Position numbers and translations under genes: made by a program. 64,000 nt of DNA from positions 15,220,995 through 15,284,994 of the forward strand of contig CP141142.1 of NCBI GenBank assembly GCA_035235625.1. Direction: 5' to 3'. Under the pieces are notes generated by a model. The model ran no database searches and was not told the DNA's origin. It worked only from the letters and a program-made list of their open reading frames with translations. This document shows, piece by piece, positions 12,101-23,033 of this stretch (its first letter is position 1; every line of letters begins with the position of its first letter). Source of the stretch: Saururus chinensis. Its lineage: Eukaryota > Streptophyta > Magnoliopsida > Piperales > Saururaceae.

Positions 12101-15100
12101 TATTAGCAAGACAATATGCCTTGCTTTGCCTTATAAGAGAACTTAATACATGTCTCTTTATTTGTAAGGCAAACATGACATCGCAACTAGCCATTGAAAT
12201 TGCCATTGTAAATGGATACAAGCAAGTGGCCGCAATGTCACATCTTCTCTTATATTGCTCGATGAGACAAATTCAATGCCACTAAGAATACAAGAAACCA
12301 AGTTCGGGAGTATAAGATGTGACCCCTTTCTTGCACATGTTGGTCTAACTTAAATCGATGTCATCCCTTGCCTATTTGTTTATGTACATTTTGTTGCTTT
12401 TAAGGGGAAAACAGTTAACTTTCTTCCCTCTTATGGCTCCATGAAATTTCCCCTTCATTTAATTATTGAAGTTACGTACTAATTATTCCCATGTACATCC
12501 ACATTTCTTCTCACCTTTTAACCCATTTTAAATCACCCCTCTATCCTCCTCCTTCTCCTCTAGCATCGGCACTGACATTGTTGCCATTGTGCCTCCTTCA
12601 TAGCTCTCATCCCTTCAAGAGAGTATCACTTCCCCCTCCCCTTCCAACAAAGGCTGGCCCCAGCATTGTTGTGGGCTTTTTGCCACCCCCCCCAAATTAG
12701 GTTGTGCTATCTGCTTCACTATTTCCATGAATAGGTCGCAGTGGCACTAGCCTGTCTACTTGCATCCATGCAAGACCAATATGGCTGCAACCAAATGCCA
12801 TGTGACACCCAGTGTTTTCAAGAATAAAAATTATTCCATTTATTTTGGTAAAAAAACTCATTTTTGTTCATGGGCAAGACATCAACATGTTTGTGACTTA
12901 TTGACAGAACAATGTAATGTTATTATCGGCAAGCATCAATGCATAGGCATCCTACCGTTGATAACTACATGCATTGGTTATTTTAGAAAATGAGGCAGTT
13001 TTACAATTTCAAAACTCTTTAAGTAGTTATCCAAGTATAAAGAGTGAAACTTGGAATTGGGAGAGAAAAGAAAGTCTCGGAGGAGTTCTAGCATGGTTGA
13101 GAGTGACTACGAACAATTAGGAGGAGGATTTGCGTCAAAGAAGGGAAATCTCACATTGGTACACATCTGATTGCAATTTACTCTTTGAGTCGAGTAAAAC
13201 ATTTGTAGATTGCTTATTTTCTTCAAGTTCTTGTTTATCTTGAATGTGTGCATGCATTTTTTAAGTTATTATCGTGCATGTTTACACTTTAATGATAATT
13301 TCAAATTGCAATGTGTTTAATGCTCAATTTATGACCGAAAGAATGTAGAACTTTGGTTTGAAATGATTTACATGAGTTTTTACAAAAGAAAATGTATTTG
13401 GATTCAATGTTGGGTCTTTAGTCCTTCTCTCCCAATCATTGGTGGGGTCATTGACACATCAGTGAAGGAGGAAGATGAACAATACCCTTGCATGTATGCA
13501 AAGCTATGCATGTTGATTGGTCATTAGCAGTGTGGATGAGACATCGGTGTGATGTCAATGAGGTGGTTATTCCTTGCCAACCTACTATTAGAGGAGGTTC
13601 CACACGTCGATGGGATTACCGATGGTCATTTGTGCCTTGGCCGACAATTCAATGAGGTTATCAATGATGCCTCAAGATAAAATATTTACTTTGTCATTTA
13701 TAGAAATGATTCAGCTATATAGCAATCATATATAATTGCATGGTTTATAACGGATTTGGATGAATGCTTGGATGATGCATAAGAATCTATTAAGTAAGGG
13801 TTAGTAAACCCAGATGTATATGTATGAGACTTTGCAATGGGATGATTGGTCACCCAGAATTGATATATTCGACAATTAAGGCCAAGGGAATCCTAGTGTT
13901 TGATTGTCTCCTCAAGTGAATTGTTTATCCATGAAGGATATGGTAGGAAATATGATCATGTTCTTCCGGCTCCCCAAGGGTAAGAGTTATGTAGAGCCGC
14001 TCCCTTGGCCTTGGAGTTTGGTTCAAATGGACTAAACCATTAAAACATAACTAGTCCAGTGCAATACAATCTAAGAGGGTTCGATGATCATGATATTTAG
14101 AGTCTTGACCACTAAGGTTTATGAGCCATAGTGGGCCCTTGCTTTATGGTGTGGATGAGGTGGGGAAGGCTTTAGATAAAGACTGGAGTTGAGTTTGTGG
14201 TAGTCTAGTATTTAGCTGAGTGAGAACTTTTAGATGAAGCTATTATGTCAAATGAACCGTGAAGTGGAGTTCTTTGTTGTAGGTATATTTATCTTAGAGA
14301 GGTATGTGTAAAATCAGTTTTCTTGAACTCCTAATGGTTTTGGTAATAACCACTTTTCTAATGTATTTGTCATTTTATATCGTTTTAAATTAGATTTCAA
14401 TTCCACTAAGTATACCCATATACTCAACTATCTTTTGTGGTGCAGGTTATCCAAGTAGAAGATTATTTAGAGGTATCGGGAACATCATAGCTGTAGAGTG
14501 AAGTCTACCTCTTTAGCTTGTCCATTAATTATTTTCCCTTAGGTTTGCCTTTATGCACAAGAGATCGAGTACATCATTTGTCATTTTTATTAGCTTGTGC
14601 ATAAGTAATAGACAATGGCACAACTTTGGATCCTGTGAATATTTTATCATACTTTGGTTGTTAGATGTTTAATTATGGTATTATGACAATTAATGTTTGT
14701 GAAAGTTATACCTCTCATGTCCCTAGTTTATCTTTTCGATGTTTAATCACTTCATGAAATAGTTTTATCTTCTGCATATTATGAAGGGAAGCATGATATA
14801 AGTTTTTATTTCGAGAAAAAAAGTTTTTACAAATAGAATGTCTAGCTAAAGCTGCAACTTTAGTGAGGTGCAACATCCTGGCTGTTAGATCATGGTTAAG
14901 GCAATGATCTGATGGTCATGGAGCTCCAACTCACTAAACTTGCAACTTTCAGTTGTTCTTTCCTTTTATAAAAGGTTGTTTGAAATTGGGGGACTAACAT
15001 GTGATATCCTCTCTGCAACTTGACTAGTCTAGGCCAACACATCCAAAGTAAAAGTTGTGGTCCCCTCCCAGCATCACAACAAGGCAATAGGGGCCCAAGA

Positions 15101-15113
15101 TATTTCATCTGTG
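12101..15113. other. intergenic, no gene recognised
   Basis: AT-rich unique-looking sequence. Short open stretches (12491-12700, 12760-12993 and 14896-15189) have no recognisable domain, no good splice context and low-complexity composition. I found no transposon ends here, although the region probably contains old ones. Confidence 0.4.
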
Positions 15114-16555
15114 CACTACAACAAAAAGGATTATTAGTGATGCAAAACCAAGTGTCACTAAAAGAACTATTTGCGACGATATATCGCAATAGTTATAACT
15201 ATTAGCGACGCTTTTTAATAAGTGGCTAATAGTGTTACTAATTGCGATGCTTATATAAAAGAGTCTCTAATACGAATCTTATTTGCTACACTTTAGATAA
15301 AGCATCACTATTATTTATATATTTCAAAAAATAAAACATTATAACTATTAGCGATGCATATTAAAAATGTCCTTAATAGTAAAACTAATTAGGGACATTT
15401 AGTTAGCAACACTTGTAAAAGAGCGTTGCTAATTGTTTAAAATTTAATCAAAAAATTAAACGTTTCTAACTATTAGCGACACTAAGTAAAAAGTTGCTAA
15501 TAGTAACATTATTAGGGAGGCTTAAATATAAGCATCCCTAATAGTTGAACATTAGTGACACTTTTAAATAAGCGTCGCTAATAGTTTTAAATTTAATAAA
15601 AATATTAAAATTTCTAACTTTTTGCGATGCTCAATTAAAAGCGTTCCTAATAGTAACACTATTAGGGACACTTATATTTAAGAATCTCTAAGAGTTGAAC
15701 TATTATTGACGCTTTTAAAAGAACATCACTAATAGTTTAAATTTTAATAAAAAAAATTAAATTTTTTAGCTATTAGCGATGCTTAATTAAAAGCGTCCTT
15801 AATAGTAACACTATTAGCGACACTTTTAATAGAGCTTCGTTAATAGTTTTAAATTTAAAAAATTTAAAATTTTTAACTATTAGCGACGCATAATTAAAAG
15901 TGTCCCTAATAGTGTCACTATTAGGGACACTTATATCTCTAAGTGTCCCTAATAGTTTAGCTATTATCAACGCTTTTGAAAGAGGGTCACTAATAGTTTT
16001 ACATTTAATAAAAAAATTAAAACTTTTAAACTATTAGCGACACTTAAATAAAAACATCCCTAATAGTAATACTATTAGCAATTCTTATATCTAAGCATCC
16101 CTAGTAGTTGATCTATTCGGGACGCTTTTGAAAAGGCATCGTTAATAGTTTTAAATTTAATAAAAAATTAAAATTTTGCTAAATATTAGTGATGCTTAGT
16201 TAAAAGAATCCCTAATAGTAACACTATTAGGGATGCTTATATCTAGGCATCCCTAATAGTTGAACTATTAGCGATGCTTTTAAAAGAGCATCACTAATTA
16301 TTTTAATTTAAAAAAATTACAACTATTTGCAACGGTCTGCTAATACTATCGCAAATAGTATTCATATTAGTATTTATATGTATAATAAATAAATTTAATA
16401 TTAGATCTATGAATAAAAAATATTTTTCTTAATATTTAGTATTTATATATAATATCTTTCATTTAACTATTTAGTATTCATATATATATATATATATATT
16501 AAATAATTAACTAAATAAGAAAAAAATATTCCCCACTCATCCTCATAGCTCAGGC

Positions 16556-16962
16556 TCACGCTAATACAAGTAAGAGAGAGAGAAGAGTGAGAGAGAAGAG
16601 AGAGAGGAAAGAGAGAGGGGAAGGGAGAGGGAGAGTGAAAAGAGAAAAAGATAGATAGAGAAAATGATCTAGAGAGAGAGGAGAGAGAGGGTAGAGATAA
16701 AGGGGAAGAGAGAGGGAGAGAGAGAGAAAGTGAGAGGAGAGGGAGACAGGGAGGAGAGAGAGCAAAGAGAGAGAAAGTGAGGGGGAGAGAGATAGGGTGA
16801 GAGAGGAAAGAGGAGAGAGCAGAGAGAGAGAAGGGGGAAGAGAGAGGAGATAGGGAGAGAGAGAGAGAGTGTGTGTGAGAGAGAGGAAAGAGGAGATATA
16901 GGAAAGAGGAGAGAGAGGGTAGATAGAGAGAAGAGAGAGTCGGGAGAAAGAGAATTTTAACT
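16556..16962 (+). repeat. GA-rich simple-sequence tract
   Basis: About 400 bp of nearly uninterrupted purine (GAGA, GGGA) with a short GTGTGTG interruption near 16870. It lies inside the CACTA element. The long minus-strand open stretches over it (Ser/Leu/Pro-rich) are artefacts of the CT/GA composition. Confidence 0.9.
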
Positions 16963-16999
16963 ATACATTATTTTGTAAAATTCAAAAAAATTAAAATAT

Positions 17000-17160
17000 T
17001 TATAGTAGCGATGCATATTACTATGCATCGGTACTACCTTAGGGTAGTAGTAACACATAAATATATGCGTCACTACTACCCTAGGGTAGTAGTGACACAA
17101 ATAATTAAGTGTTGCTACTACCTAGTATAGTAGTAACACATTGTTTTTTGTGTCGCTACT
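17000..17160. repeat. GTAGTAGTGACAC inverted/direct repeat block
   Basis: The motif GTAGTAGTGACAC and its complement GTCACTACTAC alternate at about 40-bp spacing and can form a multi-arm hairpin (for example CTACCCTAGGGTAG). It differs from the outer ATTAGCGACGC subterminal repeats. It may be the terminal region of a second, nested CACTA relative. Confidence 0.55.
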
Positions 17161-17189
17161 ATTTTTTTATTTTATAAAAAAAAAATAGA

Positions 17190-17545
17190 GGTAGAGAGAG
17201 AAAGAGGGTGAAGGGGAGAGAGAGGAAGAGGGGAGGGAGAAAAAGAGAGACTGTGAAAGAGAGAGAGAGAGGAGGGGGTAGAGGGAGGGAAGAGGGGGAG
17301 AGGGAGAGGGAGAGAGAGAAAGAAGAAAGAAGAAAGGGAGAGAGAGAAGAGGGGTGTTGTAGGGAGGGTGCGCAGAGAGAGTAGAGAGTAGAGGAGAGAG
17401 AAAGGAGGGGGAGACGGGGAGAGTAGAGCGAAAGGAGGAGCGAGAGGGACCACCCTCCCTGCCCCCTCTCTCTCTCCTCTCTCTCTACCCTCAATCCTCC
17501 CTCTCTCCACTCTCTCTACCCTCTCTCCTCTCTCTCTCTAATGGT
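17190..17545 (+). repeat. second GA-rich tract ending in a CT-rich run
   Basis: Purine-rich GAGAGG sequence runs to about 17448 and switches abruptly to the complementary CTCTCTC composition to about 17540. This is a large imperfect purine/pyrimidine inverted arrangement. Serine/leucine-rich open stretches here are compositional. Confidence 0.85.
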
Positions 17546-17905
17546 GGGCCCCACTAATGGCGACCACAACTACCCTGGTAACCACCTCCATCCTTCCCCC
17601 TCCCTCCCACTCCCCCTCTCCCGGGTCCCCCCCTCCACCGAAGTTGCTGGAGGAGGGGTCTCTGGGAGCTGGATTCCGGCTCCGCACTCGCTCCTCCCCC
17701 GCACTCTCCCCTCTCCCCTCCACTACCCAATCTCTCCACGTGTCATCTATTCTCTCCCTCCCCTTTGCTCAGTTTCTCCTCCCCCACCCAGCGTTGTTGT
17801 CAGATTCTTTGGCCAACTTAGAAAATCCTCCCCCCTCCCCTACCCTTGCCAGAGGATGGGTGCCAGATTCCAGCACCCCTCCCGTCAAGTGGGAATTTTT
17901 TTAAA
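17546..17905. other. GC-rich segment inside the CACTA element, possibly captured host DNA
   Basis: A 360-bp stretch is markedly C-rich compared with the AT-rich surroundings. It is open in two plus-strand frames (17541-17984 and 17557-17904), giving proline/serine-rich translations with no recognisable domain. CACTA elements often carry host gene pieces, so capture is possible, but simple-sequence drift explains the composition equally well. Confidence 0.3.
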
Positions 17906-18473
17906 AAACATTTCATTGTTATTGGCGACACTTTTTAAAAATTCTACTAATAGCAATTTTTCTTTTATAATTTTTATAAATTAGTGATGTTTTATAAAGT
18001 GTCGCTAATACACTATTTTTATTTTATAAAATTTATTTTTTTATTTGAGATGCTTTAAAAAAGCATCACTAATAATCATATTTTTTAATTTGTTAAAAAA
18101 AAGTAGCACGCTAATGGCAAGTCCTTTTTTTTGTTAAATTATTATGTATTAGCAATGCTTAAAAGTCACTAATAATCATATATTTTTATTTTTTTTAAAT
18201 ATTTTAATAGTAGTGACGCGGCCAAAAGCGTCAATAAAATTACATTAATAGCGACGTTTAATAATGAGCATGGCTAGTACGCAAAAATAATTGTCACTAA
18301 TAGTGGAATATTAACGACACTTTGCCTTATGTGTAACTAATGAGTATTTGCGATAATACTTTTATCAACGTTTTATTGATGCTTTTGTAAATGTCACTAA
18401 TAGTTACGAGAGACATTTTTGTGACTATTAACGACGCTTAAAAGTATAGCTAATAGTCATTTTTGTTGTAGTG

Positions 18474-21400
18474 ATAGGTACTATTGATGCTGAAGAACTA
18501 TGTCGGGTAAAAGGAGGTGAATTAGATTTAATACGGCTATGCATGAAGATTTTCATAATTCTAGCTAGGGTAATTGAGACATAGGGAAGGAGTTTTTAGG
18601 GTCCACATAGCTATGTTCTTTATATAATTAGGCAAACAAGGTGGAAAACATAAATGGTACAAAAAAAGATAATCATATTATCTTGGGGAATTAAAATTTC
18701 TTATGAGAAGTGGTGAATTATGAGGCTAATTCAAGTTGCATTTATTTGGAAATTAGGCTTTTTTGAATTATGGTAGGGATCTAATTAGTTTTACAATTAG
18801 ATCAAAGTCTCCCCACCCCTCTTTAAGCCACCCCACCCCATTAACACAGAAGATATCTATTGTGAGTGTATATGTTATCTAGGGTGGCTAAAAGAGTGGC
18901 AGACTCTTCATCCTTAGCAGTATTGAGTTGGATTGGTGCTTACTAAAGCTCAATTTACTGGACTCAAGGTCGAGTGCAATTCAAAGTCCACTGAGCCTCA
19001 TATAAAGAAGGCGAGGCTTGTGAATACCATAAAATATGTCACATAAGACAACTAACCTGGTTAAGGCCTTTGGGGTAGGGGTTGATCGAGTTTTGTCATC
19101 CCCAATGCCCTCTCTAGCGTAGTGAAGGCAATGCATACAATACTTACTAGGAAAATATGTGTACCTTTTTAAGGCTACTATTTTGGGCTCCACAACCTAA
19201 ACATCATCCTTTTAACCCTAACTACTATTGTAGGTACCTAAATATTATCTCTTTTAACCTTTACTACTACTATAAGCCCCACTCCCCAAATAGCATCCTT
19301 ATTGATCCTAGCTACTATTGTGGGCCCCATTACCTGATCTCTTATAGTCATAGCTATTATTATGAGCCTAACTACCTATACCTATCCATCATACATATTG
19401 AGGATGCCTATGCCCCTTGAAGCTCCTTTCGCTAACATGTTGCTCACATTTATGGTGCGAATCCCGTGTGAGTTCCATGCCCATAGGTAATGCCAACAAT
19501 GTGAGAATCATGCACACATAGGATGGAGATCATATTATCTCTACTTAATTAATGTAAGTTATCTATATATTTATAAAATATAATATGTAAAAAAAACCAA
19601 AATGTAGTTTTTTAATTTAGGGAAAAGTAAATTTTTTATCGCAAAAATAATTAAACATGACTAACATTTGGAAAAAAAGGTGCAGTAATTTTTTGCACAA
19701 TTGTGAGAGATTCACATGGAATGTTTTTTACGCATAAAACTACTGCAAATCCTAAAAAACACAGATTTGGGCAATTTTTCATAACACAAAGTGTGCAAAT
19801 GAAATTGGTTGTCACCACCGTATGGACTAAAAATATATAAATAACATGTATAAATTGTCAGAATCGTGGCTGATGTTCAAAACTAATCCTGTTAACCCAA
19901 TTTATTATTGCCAAATTTGTTTCAAAGCATCAAATGATTCGAATAGTTTCATAAATATCTCAAACTAAAACGTAAAGCATAATTTCTTTTTACCTATAAT
20001 TGTTTGGCAGTTGCCTTACATATCAGGACAACATATAGACTCAGCGTGTGCGGCAAAAATATGTGTTTTCAAACTTCATTTTTTGTTCAATATGATTTTC
20101 TGTGAACAAGATTGGCCCAAACTACACGCATGTTAGTTTTCAAACCATAGTCAATTGCAGTTAGCTAGGATGTCCTCAAGGCGGTGACCCCTAATGCGTT
20201 GCTTGACTCGGCCTTGCTGTCTCCGGTCTTTGTTTGCAATTTGGGTAAAAGAATGTAATTTGTATATTCAAAAGTACTAACGGGGTTCAAGTTTTGGCGA
20301 CGTTGGGTTGGTCTGAGTCAGTCTTTACTGAACGAGACCGGATAGGCTCGGTCTGAATGTGTTCAGCTAGATTTTGACTTCAGGAGGAGAACTCCAATAT
20401 GTATGACTTCCAAGTGCGATGATATGTATAATTCTGGAATGTCTAAGAGGCTGTTTAGTTGAATCAGTATGGGCCCTGAGGCATTTTTGTTAGCGTTCCC
20501 AACTACCAACCATTTGAACCTTCTAGAACGAGGCTGACAATAGGGAGGTGTGGAAAAGGAGGCCCTCCAATTTCATCATACCAGCTAATGCTGGGAGGCT
20601 ATACTTTTTTAATGAGAAAATAATTATCACTCAATAGATAATTAAGAAAACTTTTTAATTAGATTTTAATTAAATAAAATATGTAACACAAGTTAGTTTT
20701 GTGTAATGCCGTAATGTCCAGCAAAAATCAATCTAGAGGGTTTGGCTGGAGAAATTTATTGGGTATGTATCGCGATCAATTTTAATGTCTTTTATGTATA
20801 AAGATTTATTTATATAAGCCGGGGCCCTGTGCGCAGTGTGAGCCAGTTTCATGTCAACTAAACAAAGAGCATACAGGTTTATTATTAGGAAATATTTTAC
20901 ATAGCATCGTCAATTTTATATTAATTTTATATAACTTAAAGAGGTAAGCTTTTAATTAAATAACATTTATAATAAATTTTATATTTTTAGATTATGACAG
21001 CTACCCAAGTTTTTTTTTTGTTAATACCTAAATTACCCTTCTCCTTTTATTTTCCTCCTCTATGTTATACGTCTCCCGTGGGAAAGAGGAAATGTTGCGG
21101 CTCCCGTCGGAATAGGGAAGCGCCGCCCATTTTCGGCCTTTTGGGTGGCCGAAACTCTAAAATCGCTTCTAGAAAAATAAAACATAAACTTCAAAACTTT
21201 TGGGAAGAGGGCGGAGGAGGACAACGGGAGAGGGAGCCTTTGATTTCCTTGTTGGATCTACTCTGGCATTCCTCTCTCGCGCTCTCTCGCAAGGCACTGT
21301 TCCCAAACTTTGGGACTCTTTGTTCTCTACTTTCGGTGATGAATCTTGGCATCTTCTTTGAAGGCCTGCTGAAAGCTTATCGTTGAGTAACAAGTGGTGT

Positions 21401-21951
21401 CTGTGAATTTTTGATCGATTCATCTATTATGCGTATGTTTCTGGTTAATGGTGACACATTGTATGTCATTCTCTTCTTTGTTTCTGCTCCCGCTTCTTCT
21501 GATTCAAGCTCATTTTTTTTCTTCCAAAGTCTGTCATTTTTATGCTTATTTTTTATTTAGGTTCTTGGTTCAACATTCTTATTGATGATTATTTTTAAAT
21601 TTTTTGTTGACTATATCAGACAGACTAGCATCATCTTTGGATTGGAAGTTGGCTTTTCCTATTTAGCAGCAATGCTGGCTATTTAGATATCGTGTTCTCC
21701 TCCTTTCTGCTTTTGTGAGGGTGCTTTGTTTGGACTGAGAATCGCCGTTATCTTTTACTTGCATATTTTAATTTTTCTTTGTCCTTTTCGTTTTAAAAGT
21801 AGCTGGCGATTACCAATTATTGAGTCCATGGAAGGTATTTGAGTTCTATATTGATGATTCATTTTACCAAGAAGAGATAAATGCATTTGATACATGCTTG
21901 ACTCAACATTTCTTTTACTTGTTATTAGGATTACTGGAATAGGCTACACAA
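18474..21951. other. intergenic; possible 5' exon region near 21-21.4 kb
   Basis: Mostly AT-rich with no recognised gene. At 20994-21386 a GC-richer open stretch of 130 codons occurs, with a CTCTCTCGCGCTCTCTCGC pyrimidine run as in plant 5' leaders. Its translation has no known domain. It may be the leader of an unrecognised gene whose following region was invaded by the Stowaway-type element at 21952. Confidence 0.3.
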
Positions 21952-23033
21952 TTACTCCCTCCATCCTATTTTAATAGCTCCATTTCTATTTTTTGTTATT
22001 TTTATCAAAAAGCTTCTCTTAAGCATCTAACGATAGTAATGAAGCACAGAGTCAAAACAAAGGAAACCGGTTGTATTAATGAGGAAGAGTCCTAATACCA
22101 GCGTGCGTACGAATGCATGAAACTCTACAAATTGTTGGTCAAAAACCGGAATCTGAAGCGATCCAAGGATTTGTACAGCACGTAGGAAGATGAAGAAGAT
22201 ATTCCCACAATGAGCAATATGGTGATTGATGGAGTTGCAGGAGTGCAGAAAACTTGGCGTGTCCAGTATTGAGTAGATTTAGCTTGTGGGCAATCTTTCA
22301 ATAGAATGTTATCGATATGACATATTTCCTTCTGTAGCTGTGATGATATCCAGTTTCTGTGCTAAATATCTTATATTTCTGCTTCGCATGATATGAAGGA
22401 TGAATATCGCATGCTTCCTGCAGGTTCCTTCCGGCCAGTTCTGCTTCCTTCCGATGGAGTTGACGGGACTAACTCCGCCGTACGTGAGAGCGATGCTGCT
22501 GGTGGATATTTGTTCCCCGGAAACAGAATAGACCGCCCCCGTCTGCACGCCAAGATACAGGACGCCGTGCTCCTCCCCGACGAGATCCTGCTATTCCAGA
22601 AATACCCACCGGCAGAGCCCAAATTTACCGTTTCTTCACTGCGATGCCTCTTCTACCACCGGGAGGAGGGTCGGGCGGTGCTTCTGGAGGATCAGGATCG
22701 TGCTAGGCTGAGGTTTTTCCGACTGAGCACGCCAAAGCGGCTGCTCATCCGGTTGCGTGACGCGTACGTGAAGATGATGCTGGGGTTGGACAACTCGGCG
22801 GTGTTTAGCGGGGGGTACTCTTTCGCCGGAGAGGACGTGGCGGGGAGAGTCGCCTCATTGCTCTTCTGGTCAACTCAGTTTCGATGCTTTTTTCTTGTGA
22901 TATTAGATTATTCCTTTTTGCGCGCCTGAGAAGCAAGAGAGATTCATTTCGGCTTAAATGGAAAGAAATGGAGCAATTAATATAGAACATTTGTTTTTTC
23001 CTATTGGAGCTATTAAAATAGGACGGAGGGAGT
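21952..23033. mobile_element. Stowaway-type (Tc1/mariner) element carrying gene sequence, 1.08 kb
   Basis: Terminal inverted repeats of about 30 bp begin at CTCCCTCC. The left end reads CTCCCTCCATCCTATTTTAA and the right end, read in reverse, CTCCCTCCGTCCTATTTTAA, each continuing TAGCTCCA. Both ends are bordered by TA, the Tc1/mariner target. Stowaway MITEs are usually under 500 bp and AT-rich. This one is twice as long, and its interior (about 22100-22870) is GC-rich and partly open. I read it as a Pack-type non-autonomous element that captured host gene sequence. No transposase domain is visible. Confidence 0.75.
22393..22929 (+). CDS. captured plant gene fragment, function unknown
   Basis: A 178-codon open stretch lies inside the Stowaway-type element. 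Its C-terminal half contains FFRLSTPKRLLIRLRDAYVKMM, an Arg/Lys-rich core that I associate with small uncharacterised plant proteins, but I cannot name the family. A splice-acceptor-like TTCCTGCAG at about 22420-22428 suggests the true captured exon starts there rather than at the first ATG. The last residues run into the element's AT-rich terminal region, so the natural C-terminus is missing. Codon GC content is far above the flanks. A second open stretch at 22110-22300 (KLYKLLVKNRNLKRSKDLYS, then stops) may be another captured exon. Confidence 0.45.
   Translation: MKDEYRMLPAGSFRPVLLPSDGVDGTNSAVRESDAAGGYLFPGNRIDRPRLHAKIQDAVLLPDEILLFQKYPPAEPKFTVSSLRCLFYHREEGRAVLLEDQDRARLRFFRLSTPKRLLIRLRDAYVKMMLGLDNSAVFSGGYSFAGEDVAGRVASLLFWSTQFRCFFLVILDYSFLRA

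Larger units (their letters stand above)
15114..18473. mobile_element. non-autonomous CACTA (En/Spm) transposon, 3.36 kb
   Basis: The element starts CACTACAACAAAAAGGATTA and ends TAGTCATTTTTGTTGTAGTG, perfect CACTA-type terminal inverted repeats. Both subterminal regions carry many direct and inverted copies of ACTATTAGCGACGCTT / AAGCGTCCCTAATAGT, which in CACTA elements are transposase-binding repeats. They are dense at 15180-16350 and 17925-18450. The interior has no transposase. It holds two GA-rich tracts, a GTAGTAGTGACAC repeat block and a GC-rich segment. The expected 3-bp target duplication is not visible (GTG left, ATA right). Confidence 0.88.

Noticed and set aside
16556-17510. Several long Ser/Leu/Pro-rich open stretches on the minus strand
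   Set aside because: They lie entirely in GA/CT simple sequence, where stop codons are rare by composition; overlapping frames are equally open.
15114-18473. Treating the outer CACTA ends as two separate elements
   Set aside because: The ends are in inverted orientation with matching subterminal repeats on both sides, so one element is simpler even though no 3-bp duplication was found.
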